A stretch of 64,000 nt of DNA, taken from contig NZ_JBBHJW010000014.1 in NCBI RefSeq assembly GCF_037482845.1, positions 42,111 to 106,110 of the forward strand, given 5' to 3'. The notes below the pieces were generated by a model that saw only the letters and a list, made by a program, of their open reading frames with translations, searched no databases and was not told where the DNA came from. The stretch is from Paucibacter_B soli (GTDB taxonomy: Bacteria > Pseudomonadota > Gammaproteobacteria > Burkholderiales > Burkholderiaceae_C). How positions within the stretch are numbered: position 1 is the stretch's first letter; each line of letters starts with the position of its first letter. Below, piece after piece: positions 41,592 through 55,293 of the stretch. Position numbers and translations under genes: made by a program.

Positions 41592-43001
41592 ATGGAACCA
41601 AGAGTCGCTGAACCCCTGCCCGGCATTACCGAAGAAGTGTTGCGCCGCTTTGACGTTTCCGGCCCACGCTATACCTCCTACCCGACCGCAGACCGCTTCG
41701 TCGAGGCCTTTACGGCCTCCCAATATCGTCAGGCCTTGCAACAGCGTGCCCAAGGTGGGGTGGTGGGCGGCGGCGCGCCCTTGTCCATCTACGTGCATAT
41801 CCCCTTTTGCGAGTCGGTCTGCTACTACTGCGCCTGCAACAAGGTCATCACCAAGCACCATGAAAAGGCGGCCGAGTACCTGGACGCGCTAGTCACGGAG
41901 ATGGACCTGACGCTGGCGGACCTTGGGCGCACGCCGTCGGTATCGCAGCTGCATCTGGGCGGCGGTTCGCCGACCTTCCTCAGCGATGCGGAGTTGACGC
42001 GGCTGATGGACGACATCCGTAGTCGCTTCAAGCTGGCGCCCGGGGCTGAGGTGTCCATCGAGGTGGACCCGCGCACCGTCACCAACGAGCGCCTGCAGCA
42101 TTTGCGTGGCCTGGGCTTCAACCGCCTGAGCTTTGGCGTGCAGGACTTCGACCCGGCGGTGCAGAAGGCCGTGCATCGCATGCAGAGCTACGAGAGCGTG
42201 GAAGCGCTGATGGTGCAGGCGCGTGCCCTGGGCTTCGAATCCACCAATGTGGACCTGATCTACGGCCTGCCGCAGCAGACGCCCGCGTCCTTTGCCCGCA
42301 CCATCGCCCAGGTGGCGGCACTCAAGCCGGACCGCATCGCGCTGTATGGCTATGCCCATCTGCCGCAGCGCTTCAAGCCGCAGCGCCGCATCGACGCCAC
42401 GCTGCTGCCGGTGGCGGCCGACAAGCTGCACATGCTGTCGGCAGCGCTCAGCGGCTTTGTCGGCCATGGCTACACCTATATCGGCATGGACCATTTCGCC
42501 CTGCCCAGCGACAGCCTGGCGGTGGCCAAGCGCCAGGGCAGGTTGCACCGCAACTTCCAGGGCTACAGCACCCAGCCCGATTGCGACCTGATCGGTCTGG
42601 GCGTTTCAGCGATCGGCCGCATCGGCGCCACCTACAGCCAGAACGCCAAGACCCTGCCCGAGTACTACGACGCGCTGGCCCATGGCCAACTGCCGATCGA
42701 GCGCGGCCTGGCCCTGTCGCGCGATGACCTGGTGCGCCGCGCCATGATCATGGCCCTGATGTGCCAGGGGCGGGTGGAGTTTGAGTCCATCGAACTGGCG
42801 CATCTGATCAAGGTGCAGGACTACTTCGGCGCCGAGCTGGAGCGCCTGCGCGCCATGGCCGATACCGGGCTGGTGGTGGTGGAGCCCGGCGCGATCCAGG
42901 TCACCGCGATGGGCTGGTATTTCGTGCGCGCCGTGGCCATGGTGTTCGACCGCTACCTGAGCGCCGACCAGACGCGCGCCAAGTTCTCGCGCATCATCTG
43001 A
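41592..43001 (+). CDS. hemN: oxygen-independent coproporphyrinogen III dehydrogenase
   Basis: 469 aa, radical SAM enzyme of anaerobic haem synthesis. The cluster motif CxxxCxxC is C73, C77 and C80, followed by C82 in FCESVCYYCACNK. The family signature SGPRYTSYPTADRF at about 23-36 and the C-terminal HemN domain are present. The start ATG 41592 gives the usual distance to the SGPRYTS motif. Haem supply under low oxygen fits the adjacent cbb3 genes. Confidence 0.96.
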   Translation: MEPRVAEPLPGITEEVLRRFDVSGPRYTSYPTADRFVEAFTASQYRQALQQRAQGGVVGGGAPLSIYVHIPFCESVCYYCACNKVITKHHEKAAEYLDALVTEMDLTLADLGRTPSVSQLHLGGGSPTFLSDAELTRLMDDIRSRFKLAPGAEVSIEVDPRTVTNERLQHLRGLGFNRLSFGVQDFDPAVQKAVHRMQSYESVEALMVQARALGFESTNVDLIYGLPQQTPASFARTIAQVAALKPDRIALYGYAHLPQRFKPQRRIDATLLPVAADKLHMLSAALSGFVGHGYTYIGMDHFALPSDSLAVAKRQGRLHRNFQGYSTQPDCDLIGLGVSAIGRIGATYSQNAKTLPEYYDALAHGQLPIERGLALSRDDLVRRAMIMALMCQGRVEFESIELAHLIKVQDYFGAELERLRAMADTGLVVVEPGAIQVTAMGWYFVRAVAMVFDRYLSADQTRAKFSRII

Positions 43002-43005
43002 GCTT

Positions 43006-43692
43006 ATGTTAGACCTCGCGCTCGCCGGCTCGGCCCTGCTCATGGGGCTGGCCGGCACGCCTCATTGCCTGGCCATGTGCGGCCCGGCCGCCGCTGCTTG
43101 CGGCCGTGCGGGCCGGCAGTCGGCGAGTGCCTTCCAACTGGGCCGCATGCTGAGCTACGCACTTGGCGGCGCCGTGGTTGCGGCCAGCGTGGGCGCGCTG
43201 GCCTGGATAGGCAGCGCGGCGGCCTGGTTGCGGCCGCTGTGGTTGCTTGTCCATGGCGCGGCCCTGTTGCTGGGCATGTACCTCTTGGTGTTCGCCCGGC
43301 AACCGGCCTGGCTGGGTCAGCTGGGTCGGCCAGTCAATGTGGCCACAGTCGCGATGCCCGGTACGGGGCGGATGGTGTTGTCGGCACCGGCCCGATCCGG
43401 GCTGGTCGGCCTGGCCTGGGTGGCCTGGCCTTGCGGCTTGCTTCAGTCCGCGCTGCTGACAGCGGGCCTGGCCAGCGGCCCACCCGCCGGCGCCCTGGTG
43501 ATGGTGGTCTTCGCCCTGGGTTCCGGGGCAGGCCTGGCACTCGGCCCCGGCATGCTGCTGAAAGCCCTGGGCGCGCACGGCATGGCCTGGGCGGTGCGTC
43601 TGGCCGGATTGGCCCTGATCACGGCCTCCGGATGGGCCCTGGGGCATGGTGTCTGGTTGCAGCTTGCCGCGCTCTGCGGCTTGCCCAACTGA
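43006..43692 (+). CDS. SafE/TauE-like (COG2836 type) membrane protein
   Basis: 228 aa, about six membrane helices. The N-terminus has GLAGTPHCLAMCGP, a conserved His-Cys-x3-Cys motif at the membrane that could bind a metal. Proteins of this DsbD-like/SafE class are regularly found beside cco genes and are annotated as sulfite exporters only by distant similarity. A copper or redox role in oxidase assembly is more plausible from context. It starts 4 bases after hemN and is presumably co-transcribed. Confidence 0.75.
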   Translation: MLDLALAGSALLMGLAGTPHCLAMCGPAAAACGRAGRQSASAFQLGRMLSYALGGAVVAASVGALAWIGSAAAWLRPLWLLVHGAALLLGMYLLVFARQPAWLGQLGRPVNVATVAMPGTGRMVLSAPARSGLVGLAWVAWPCGLLQSALLTAGLASGPPAGALVMVVFALGSGAGLALGPGMLLKALGAHGMAWAVRLAGLALITASGWALGHGVWLQLAALCGLPN

Positions 43693-43814
43693 GAAACTGA
43701 TCAAGGCCAAGACTTCTATAAGACTTGGCTTCCCAGCCGGCGTGCCTGCCCTAGAATCACCGCTCTATTTGTCCACCCCTGCGGGCCTGATTGATGGGCC
43801 GATCTGGATACCTC

Positions 43815-46052
<2,238 letters not shown>

Positions 46053-46068
46053 TCAGAAAGACCGCACC

Positions 46069-47322
46069 ATGTACCAGCACATCAAGCGCCCCGAGCAGGG
46101 CAGCAAGATCACCGTCAACGCCGACATGTCGCTGACGGTGCCTGATGAGCCCATCATCCCCTTCATCGAGGGCGACGGCACGGGTGTCGACATCACGCCG
46201 GTGATGCTCAAGGTGGTCGACGCGGCCGTGGCCAAGGCCTATGGCGGCAAGCGCAAGATCCACTGGATGGAGGTCTATGCCGGCGAGAAGTCGACCAAGG
46301 TCTATGGCCCCGATGTGTGGCTGCCGGCTGAGACGCTCGAGGCCCTGCGCGAATACGTGGTCTCCATCAAGGGCCCGCTGACCACGCCGGTGGGCGGCGG
46401 CATCCGTTCGCTGAACGTGGCGCTGCGCCAGGAACTCGACCTCTATGTCTGCCTGCGCCCGGTGCAGTACTTCAAGGGCGTGCCCTCGCCGCTGAAGGAG
46501 CCCGAGAAGACCCATATGGTGATCTTCCGTGAGAACTCGGAAGACATCTACGCCGGCATCGAGTTCGAGGCCGAGAGCGACAAGGCCAGGAAGCTGATCA
46601 AGTTCCTGCAGGACGAGATGGGCGTGAAGAAGATCCGCTTCCCGAACACCTCGGGCATCGGCGTCAAGCCGGTCTCGCGCGAAGGCACCGAGCGTCTGGT
46701 GCGCAAGGCCATTCAGTACGCGATCGACAACGACAAGCCCAGCGTCACCATCGTGCACAAGGGCAACATCATGAAGTACACCGAAGGTGGCTTCCGTGAC
46801 TGGGCCTATGCCCTGGCGCAGAAGGAATTCGGTGCCGAGCCGATCGACGGTGGCCCCTGGTGCCGGCTCGTGAATCCGAAGAATGGCAAGCACATCACCA
46901 TCAAGGATTCGATCGCCGATGCCTTCCTGCAGCAGATCCTCTTGCGTCCGGCCGAATACTCGGTGGTGGCCACGCTGAACCTGAACGGCGACTACATCTC
47001 CGACGCGCTGGCGGCGCAAGTCGGTGGCATCGGCATCGCGCCGGGCGCCAATCTGTCGGACTCGGTGGCCTGTTTCGAAGCCACCCATGGCACCGCGCCC
47101 AAGTACGCCGGCAAGGACTATGTGAACCCCGGTTCGGAAATCCTCTCGGCCGAGATGATGTTGCGCCACATGGGCTGGTTCGAGGCCGCCGATCTGATCA
47201 TCAGTGCGCTGGAGAAGGCCATCGCCAGCAAGAAGGTCACCTATGACTTCGCGCGCCTGATGGATGGCGCGACCCAGGTCTCATGCTCCGGTTTCGGCCA
47301 GGTCATGATCGACCAGATGTGA
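46069..47322 (+). CDS. icd: NADP-dependent isocitrate dehydrogenase, dimeric type
   Basis: 417 aa, same reaction as its neighbour but of the E. coli Icd family. It has PFIEGDGTGVDITPVM at the N-terminus, the phosphorylatable-serine region GGGIRSLNVALRQELDLYVCLRPV and the NADP-site THGTAPKYAGKDYVNPGSEIL. The close spacing with the monomeric gene indicates one transcript. A bidirectional terminator follows. Confidence 0.96.
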   Translation: MYQHIKRPEQGSKITVNADMSLTVPDEPIIPFIEGDGTGVDITPVMLKVVDAAVAKAYGGKRKIHWMEVYAGEKSTKVYGPDVWLPAETLEALREYVVSIKGPLTTPVGGGIRSLNVALRQELDLYVCLRPVQYFKGVPSPLKEPEKTHMVIFRENSEDIYAGIEFEAESDKARKLIKFLQDEMGVKKIRFPNTSGIGVKPVSREGTERLVRKAIQYAIDNDKPSVTIVHKGNIMKYTEGGFRDWAYALAQKEFGAEPIDGGPWCRLVNPKNGKHITIKDSIADAFLQQILLRPAEYSVVATLNLNGDYISDALAAQVGGIGIAPGANLSDSVACFEATHGTAPKYAGKDYVNPGSEILSAEMMLRHMGWFEAADLIISALEKAIASKKVTYDFARLMDGATQVSCSGFGQVMIDQM

Positions 47323-47360
47323 GCGACAAGCGGGGGCCAATGCCCTGCGTCGGCAAGCAA

Positions 47361-47386
47361 AAAGGCCCGCTGCAAAGCGGGCCTTT
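47361..47386. terminator. bidirectional terminator between icd and the cold-shock gene
   Basis: AAAGGCCCGCT pairs with AGCGGGCCTTT over a GCAA loop. Both strands continue into T-containing tails, suiting the two convergent genes. Confidence 0.88.
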
Positions 47387-47413
47387 GTCTTGCTGGCTGC
47401 TGAAACCCGCTGC

Positions 47414-47665
47414 CTATGCAGCGCCGCTCAGCGAGGCCTCCTGCTGGGCCGCGGCGGCCGCTTCCAGCGGCGTGATGTTCTGAGCCAGCTGCCCCTTGGG
47501 ACCCTGCACCAGCTCATAGTTCACGCGGCCGCCCTGCTTGAGGGTGCGGAAGCCCTCCATCTGTATCGCCGAAAAATGGGCGAACACGTCTTCTCCGCCT
47601 TGCTCGGGTTCGATGAAGCCAAAGCCCTTGGCATCGTTGAACCACTTGACAGTTCCTAGTGGCAT
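47414..47665 (-). CDS. cold-shock domain protein (CspA family)
   Basis: 83 aa. It has an OB-fold nucleic acid chaperone with RNP1-like KGFGFI and RNP2-like DVFAHF motifs, then a 15-residue Ala-rich tail beyond the usual 67-70 residues. ATG 47665 has GGAGAAGGAAT upstream. It binds single-stranded RNA/DNA; whether it is cold-induced cannot be seen. Confidence 0.95.
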   Translation of the reverse strand: MPLGTVKWFNDAKGFGFIEPEQGGEDVFAHFSAIQMEGFRTLKQGGRVNYELVQGPKGQLAQNITPLEAAAAAQQEASLSGAA

Positions 47666-47877
47666 TATTCCTTCTCCATCCCGGTGTCTGACGCACCAGC
47701 CGCGGATTCTCTCCACTGTCTCCCGGATGTCAATTCAGGGCCTGCCCGGGGGTGTCGAAAGCAAGGGTCGAGAAATGCTGCACGGCCCGGGGCCATATCG
47801 CGCAATGTAGGCGCCGGACTTGTCGGAAGATGGACCGGCCCCATGTGGGGAGTAGCCCCTGTCGATAGAATCGCGGC

Positions 47878-48242
47878 ATGCCTGATCTTCCCAAGAAGCC
47901 ACCCACGCCACCCGGTCAGACGCCGGGCGCCGTGCCGGGGCGCGACGACGCAGACGGCACCACGATTCTGGAGCGGGTGCCGCAGAAGACCGAGCCCCCG
48001 CGCCTGTACCAGGTGCTGATGCTCAATGACGATTTCACCCCGATGGAATTCGTGGTGATGGTGCTGCAGGAATATTTCCGCCATGACCTGGATACGGCCA
48101 CCCAGATCATGCTCAAAATCCATCACGATGGCCGAGGCGTTTGCGGTGTGTTCACCAAGGACGTGGCGGCCACCAAGGTCGAGTTGGTGCTGGCCGCCGC
48201 AAGGCGTGCCGGCCATCCTTTGCAGTGCATTATGGAGGCCGC

Positions 48243-48246
<4 letters not shown>
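47878..48246 (+). CDS. clpS: ClpS adaptor of the ClpAP protease
   Basis: 122 aa. A Pro/Gly-rich disordered N-terminus (1-40) is followed by the ClpS core, with YQVLMLNDDFTPMEFVVMVL, where the acidic pair and Met line the N-degron pocket, and HHDGRGVCGVFTKDVAATKV. It delivers N-end-rule substrates to ClpA, encoded next with a 4-base overlap. Confidence 0.97.
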
Positions 48247-50564
<2,318 letters not shown>

Positions 50565-50576
50565 GAATAAGCTTGT

Positions 50577-51344
50577 TCAGCCGGCCGGGTCCTGCCTGTA
50601 GAAGCCGCTGAGCAGCCGGTACAGTACCGGCTGCTCGTCCAGCAGTTCTCTTGGGGCGACGAAGAAGGCCTCGCTGGCGACGGCGAAGAATTCCTCAATT
50701 GCCTCGGCGCCGTAGGGGTCGATGAGGGTGGCTTCGCCGGCATCGACGCGCTCGCAGAAGCCCAGCCATTCGGCGTCCAGCACCCGCAGCCACTGCGCGC
50801 GTGCCGCCGCGCTGCCTTGCGGCGGCACGCCATCGGCGATGCCATCGCGCATGTCCAGCACATGGGCGAATTCGTGGATCACCACGTTGTAGACGCTCTC
50901 GCAGGCCGTTAGCGCGGTGGGCTCGGGCGCCAGTTCGCTCCAGGCCAGCATCAGCGGGCCGCCTTCCATAGCCTCGCCGGCCAGCACCTCGTCGTATTCG
51001 TGCACGACGCCGTCCTCATCCATGAACTCGCGCGCGGCCACCACCTCATGCGCATGCATGACGATGCCGACGAAGTCGTCGTACCAGTCCAGCCCCAGGC
51101 GCAGCACCGGCAGGCAGGCCTGGGCGGCCACGGCCACGGCCACCTCGTCGCTGACCTGGAAGCCGGCCACGCCGTGGAATTCCTTGCGGGCCAGGAACTG
51201 CGAGCAGAGCTGGCGCAGCTCGCTGAGCTCGGAGACCGAGCGCGCCGCGATGAAGGGGTAGCGGGCGAGGGTGAGTTGCCAGACCGGCTCGGGGATCTGG
51301 CGCTCGTGGCGCGCGCGCCAGCGGCGCCACCAGGCGCCCAGCAT
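50577..51344 (-). CDS. mtfA: MtfA-like zinc peptidase (M90)
   Basis: 255 aa. The zinc motif H157-E-F-A-H161 is in NVVIHEFAHVLDMRDG, and the downstream EEFFAVASEAFF supplies a glutamate ligand. E. coli MtfA releases the Mlc repressor from DNA and is a weak aminopeptidase; an Mlc target in this genome is not shown. The start at 51344 shares one base with the lpxH stop, so this is the last gene of the minus-strand operon. It converges with clpA, 12 bases apart. Confidence 0.92.
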   Translation of the reverse strand: MLGAWWRRWRARHERQIPEPVWQLTLARYPFIAARSVSELSELRQLCSQFLARKEFHGVAGFQVSDEVAVAVAAQACLPVLRLGLDWYDDFVGIVMHAHEVVAAREFMDEDGVVHEYDEVLAGEAMEGGPLMLAWSELAPEPTALTACESVYNVVIHEFAHVLDMRDGIADGVPPQGSAAARAQWLRVLDAEWLGFCERVDAGEATLIDPYGAEAIEEFFAVASEAFFVAPRELLDEQPVLYRLLSGFYRQDPAG

Positions 51345-52108
51345 CAGTCTATGCCCAGGCGCGAAGGGCCGGCGGCCGTGAGGCGCAGCGGCCCGCCGCG
51401 CGGCGCGCCATGCTCGCAGTCCCAGTCGGGCAGCACCCAGCGGCTCAGGCCTTGGCCCAGGTCGTGCTCGGCAGGGCGGTGGGTGTGGCCGTGGATCAGC
51501 ACCGGTGCGGCTGCCTGGCGCAGCCAGGCACGTGTGGCCCCGGCATCCAGGTCGGCCCAGTTCTCGGGCTTCATGGCCTGTTGATTGGCGATGCTCTGCA
51601 GGCGCAGCTGGCGCGCCTGCTCGCGCCGGCGCTCGACCGGCTGCGCCAGCATCTGGGCCTGCCACGCAGGGTTGCGCGACATCGCGCGGAACTGCTGGTA
51701 GGGCTTGTCGTCCAGGCATAACGCGTCGCCGTGACTGAGCAGCCAGCGCCGGCCAAACGCCTCCAGCAGGCAGGGGTCCGCAAGCCGCTGGAAGCCGGCG
51801 GCGGCGGCCATCTCGTCGCCGACCAGGAAGTCGCGGTTGCCGGCCATGAAGAACAGGGTCAGGTCTTGACTGGCGGCTTGCAAGAGCGCCGTGCATTCGG
51901 CCTCGAAGGCGTCGCCGCGCGCATCGTCGCCGATCCAGACCTCGAAGATGTCGCCCAGCAGAAACACCGCCTGGGCCGGCGTGGCGCGCAGATAGCGCCG
52001 CAGCGCGGCCAGGGTGTGTGGCGTCTCGGGGGCCAGGTGCAGGTCGGAGATGAAGTCGATCGCCGTCCAGTCGGACGGCGCCTGCACCCTGCTCAGCAGA
52101 TCAGCCAA
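51344..52108 (-). CDS. lpxH: UDP-2,3-diacylglucosamine pyrophosphohydrolase
   Basis: 254 aa calcineurin-like phosphoesterase of lipid A synthesis. The metal ligands are seen in DFISDLHLAPETP, LLGDIFEVWIGDD, GNRDFLVG, SHGDALCLDD and HGHTHRPAEHD. No ATG is available: TTG at 52108 overlaps the cyclophilin stop by 8 bases, with GTG at 52087 as an alternative start. Linked with lipid A and KDO genes elsewhere in the window only by pathway. Confidence 0.94.
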   Translation of the reverse strand: MADLLSRVQAPSDWTAIDFISDLHLAPETPHTLAALRRYLRATPAQAVFLLGDIFEVWIGDDARGDAFEAECTALLQAASQDLTLFFMAGNRDFLVGDEMAAAAGFQRLADPCLLEAFGRRWLLSHGDALCLDDKPYQQFRAMSRNPAWQAQMLAQPVERRREQARQLRLQSIANQQAMKPENWADLDAGATRAWLRQAAAPVLIHGHTHRPAEHDLGQGLSRWVLPDWDCEHGAPRGGPLRLTAAGPSRLGID

Positions 52109-52604
52109 TTTCGACCGCGCGCTCGATCACCACATCTTCCAGCGGCACGTCGTCGTGGAAGCCGGAGCGGCCGGTCTTGACCTTCTCGATCGCATCCACC
52201 ACCTCGGTGCCGGCGACGACCTTGCCGAATACAGCATAGCCCCAGCCCGAGGGGCTCTCGGACTTGAAGTTGAGGAAGTCGTTCTTGGTGGTGTTGATGA
52301 AGAACTGGGCGGATGCCGAGTGCGGCGCATTGGTGCGCGCCATCGCCAGGGTGTAGTGCTCGTTTTTCAGGCCGTTGTTGGCCTCGTTCTGGATCGGCGC
52401 CTCGGTGGGCTTTTGTTTCATGCCGGGCTCAAAACCGCCGCCCTGCACCATGAAGCCCTTGATGACGCGGTGGAACACCGTGCCGTTGTAATGGCCGCTG
52501 TTCACATAGCTGAGGAAATTGGCCACGCTGATGGGAGCCTTGGCGTCATCCAGCTCGACGCGGATCACGCCATGGTTGGTCTGCAGTTCTACGGTCTTGG
52601 TCAT
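52101..52604 (-). CDS. ppiB: cytoplasmic cyclophilin-type peptidyl-prolyl isomerase
   Basis: 167 aa, no signal peptide. It has the full cyclophilin core: TVFHRVIKGFMVQGGGFEPG, LAMARTNAPHSASAQFFIN and GYAVFGKVVAG. It overlaps the upstream periplasmic paralogue by 4 bases. Confidence 0.94.
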   Translation of the reverse strand: MTKTVELQTNHGVIRVELDDAKAPISVANFLSYVNSGHYNGTVFHRVIKGFMVQGGGFEPGMKQKPTEAPIQNEANNGLKNEHYTLAMARTNAPHSASAQFFINTTKNDFLNFKSESPSGWGYAVFGKVVAGTEVVDAIEKVKTGRSGFHDDVPLEDVVIERAVEIG

Positions 52605-53158
52605 TTCTTGGACTCCACAATGGCCTTGGTGATGAGGACGGTTTTGGTGGGCAGGTTCTGGTGCATGCCCTGGGGGCTGGTCGGGATGGACTTGATCTTG
52701 TCGACCACGTCCATGCCCTCGATGACCTGGCCGAACACCGCATAGCCCTTGCCGTCGCGCGCGTTGGCCGCGTCGAGGAAGGCGTTGTCGGCCACGTTGA
52801 TGAAGAACTGGGCGGTGGCCGAATTCGGGTCGTTGGTGCGGGCCATGGCCAGCGTGCCGCGCGTGTTGAGCAGGCCGTTGTTGCTCTCCAGCGGGATCGC
52901 CGGCTTGGTGGGTTTTTGCGCCAGCTTCACGGTGTAGCCGCCGGTCTGGATCATGAAGTTGTCGATCACCCGGTGGAAGATCACCCCGTCGTAGTGGCCG
53001 GCCTTCACATACTGCAGGAAGTTGGCCACGGTCTTGGGCGCCTTCTCGGCGTCCAGCTGGACGCGGATATCGCCTTCGGTGGTGCTGAGCTTGACGGTCT
53101 GCGCCGTCGCGCCGGCGCACAGCAGGGCGGCGCAAAGAACTAGGAGCTTGCTGTTCAT
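52601..53158 (-). CDS. ppiA: periplasmic cyclophilin-type peptidyl-prolyl isomerase
   Basis: 185 aa. A cleavable signal peptide (about 1-19, ending ATAQ) is followed by a cyclophilin core parallel to the downstream gene (VIFHRVIDNFMIQTGG, AMARTNDPNSATAQFFIN). It catalyses proline isomerisation in the periplasm. The two products share the same fold but are sent to different compartments, which looks like an old tandem duplication. Confidence 0.93.
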   Translation of the reverse strand: MNSKLLVLCAALLCAGATAQTVKLSTTEGDIRVQLDAEKAPKTVANFLQYVKAGHYDGVIFHRVIDNFMIQTGGYTVKLAQKPTKPAIPLESNNGLLNTRGTLAMARTNDPNSATAQFFINVADNAFLDAANARDGKGYAVFGQVIEGMDVVDKIKSIPTSPQGMHQNLPTKTVLITKAIVESKK

Positions 53159-53194
53159 GTCGCGGTTGCGTTTCGAGAGGGTGGATATTGTGTC

Positions 53195-53713
53195 TCAGCG
53201 GCCGGGCGCGAGCAGGCGCGCCAATTCGCGCGTGCGGCCGAGCTTGAGTTCGAGGGCAGGGCGCGTGCTGACGCTGAGCTTGTGCGCCCGCTCATAGGAC
53301 TGCAGCGCAAGGCGCAGCAGCACATCGCCGAGGTTTTCCTGCGCCTGCAGATGCTCGGGTTGCAGCGCCAGCGCCTGCTCCAGCGCGCGGCGCGCGCCTT
53401 CGAGCTCGCCGCGGCCGGCGCGTATCACGGCCAGGTTGTTGTAGGGGTCGGCCAGATCCGGGAAGTCCTGGGTCAGGCCCAGCAGCAAGGTCTCGGCGGC
53501 ATCTGCGCGGCCGGACTCCATCTGCATCACCGCCAACGCAAAGCGCAGGCGCGCGTCCTGCGGCGATTCGTTCAATGCGGCCTGCACGCTCTGCAGGGCT
53601 TGCTCGCGCTTGCCTGCCAACCAGTCGGCCTGGGCCTGTTCCAGCACGCCGGCCTGGGCGGCGTTCGCCAGCAGCATGCTCAGCAGCAGGGCCAGGGTTC
53701 GTTGACGGTACAT
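53195..53713 (-). CDS. exported tetratricopeptide repeat protein
   Basis: 172 aa. A signal peptide (about 1-22, NAAQAG) precedes three to four TPR units, including AGKREQALQSVQAALNESPQDARLR and YNNLAVIRAGRGELEGARRALEQALALQPEHLQ in part. It is the first gene of the operon with the two cyclophilins, lpxH and mtfA, and probably helps envelope protein handling. It is transcribed away from cysS. Confidence 0.85.
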   Translation of the reverse strand: MYRQRTLALLLSMLLANAAQAGVLEQAQADWLAGKREQALQSVQAALNESPQDARLRFALAVMQMESGRADAAETLLLGLTQDFPDLADPYNNLAVIRAGRGELEGARRALEQALALQPEHLQAQENLGDVLLRLALQSYERAHKLSVSTRPALELKLGRTRELARLLAPGR

Positions 53714-53919
53714 GGGTCGGGGGTGTTGGAGTGCGGCGGCTGCCGTGGGTGCTCGTCTGAGGGCCGGCCCTCATGCCTCGCTGGAAGTCGAGCCGGTATA
53801 CTTCGGGCCATTCTAGAGTGCCTGATCGCTGCCCGGCGCCGGTCAACCGCCCGTGCCACCACCGGCATGATCAGTGGGGCGCGCAGCAGCCTATCTTGCA
53901 TCCAAGCCCAGCCCCATCC

Positions 53920-55293
53920 ATGACTCTGCGCATCTACAACTCGCTCACCCGTGCGGTCGAGCCCTTTGCCCCCATCGAACCCGGTCATGTGCGCATGTAT
54001 GTCTGCGGCATGACGATTTACGACCTTTGCCATGTGGGCCATGCCCGCATGATGATGGCCTTCGATGTGGCGCAGCGCTGGCTCAAGGCTTCGGGCTTGC
54101 GCGTCACCTATGTGCGCAACATCACCGACATCGAGGACAAGATCATCAAGCGTGCGGTGGAGCGTGGCATCAGCATCCGTGCGCTCACCGACGAAATGAT
54201 CGCGGCGATGCACCGCGACATCGGCGCCCTGGGCGTGGAGCGCCCCACGCATGAGCCGCGTGCTACCGACTATGTGGGCCAGATGCTGGACCTGATCGGC
54301 ACGCTGGAAGGCAAGGGCCTGGCCTACCGCGCCAGCAATGGCGATGTGAACTTTGCGGTGCGCAAGTTCCCTGGCTACGGCAAGCTCAGCGGCAAGTCGC
54401 TGGACGATTTGCGCGCGGGCGAGCGCGTGGCGGTGGATGACGGCAAGCTGGACCCACTGGACTTCGTGCTGTGGAAGTCGGCCAAGGAGAGCGAGCCCGA
54501 GGACGCCAAATGGGCCAGCGGCTACGGCCCCGGCCGCCCGGGCTGGCATATCGAATGCTCGGCGATGGCCTGCGCCCTGCTGGGCGAGCGCTTCGACATC
54601 CATGGCGGCGGCATGGACCTGCAGTTCCCTCACCATGAGAACGAGATCGCCCAGAGCGAGGGCGCGCTGGGCCATCCCTTCGTCAATGTCTGGATGCACA
54701 ACGGCTTCCTGAATGTGGACAACGAGAAGATGTCCAAGTCCCTGGGCAATTTCTTCACCATCCAGGACGTGCTCAAGCGCTACGACGGCGAGACCCTGCG
54801 CTACTTCATGCTGCGCACCCATTACCGCAGCCCCTTCAATTTCAGCGACGTGAACCTGGACGACGCACGCGCCGCACTGCGCCGCCTCTACACCGCGCTG
54901 GACGGCGTCGAGGTGCCGGATGGTGAGATCGACTGGGCGCAGCCGCAAGCCGCGGCCTTCAAGGCCGCGATGGACGATGACTTCAACACCCCGGGCGCGG
55001 TTTCGGTGCTGTTCGAGCTGGCGAATGCGGTGAACCGCAGCCGCTCGGGCGCCGACGCGGCCCTGCTGAAGGGTCTGGGCGCCACGCTGGGCATCCTGCA
55101 GCAGGCGCCGCGCCAGTACCTGCAGGCCGGCAGCGGCCTGGACGAGGCGGCCATCCAGGCGCAAATCGAGGCCCGCGCGGCTGCCAAGGCCGCGCGCCAG
55201 TTCGCCGAGGCGGATCGCATCCGCGCCGAGCTGCTGGCCCAGGGCATCGTGTTGCAGGATTCGCCCAGCGGCACCACCTGGATGAAGGCCTGA
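53920..55293 (+). CDS. cysS: cysteinyl-tRNA synthetase
   Basis: 457 aa class I synthetase. It has the HVGH form of the HIGH motif at about 38-41 and KMSKS at 270-274. C29 and the downstream ECSAMACAL and H/E residues form the zinc site that recognises cysteine. The start ATG 53920 is the conserved MTLRIYNS; a longer upstream frame is not coding. The last base is shared with the next gene. Confidence 0.97.
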   Translation: MTLRIYNSLTRAVEPFAPIEPGHVRMYVCGMTIYDLCHVGHARMMMAFDVAQRWLKASGLRVTYVRNITDIEDKIIKRAVERGISIRALTDEMIAAMHRDIGALGVERPTHEPRATDYVGQMLDLIGTLEGKGLAYRASNGDVNFAVRKFPGYGKLSGKSLDDLRAGERVAVDDGKLDPLDFVLWKSAKESEPEDAKWASGYGPGRPGWHIECSAMACALLGERFDIHGGGMDLQFPHHENEIAQSEGALGHPFVNVWMHNGFLNVDNEKMSKSLGNFFTIQDVLKRYDGETLRYFMLRTHYRSPFNFSDVNLDDARAALRRLYTALDGVEVPDGEIDWAQPQAAAFKAAMDDDFNTPGAVSVLFELANAVNRSRSGADAALLKGLGATLGILQQAPRQYLQAGSGLDEAAIQAQIEARAAAKAARQFAEADRIRAELLAQGIVLQDSPSGTTWMKA

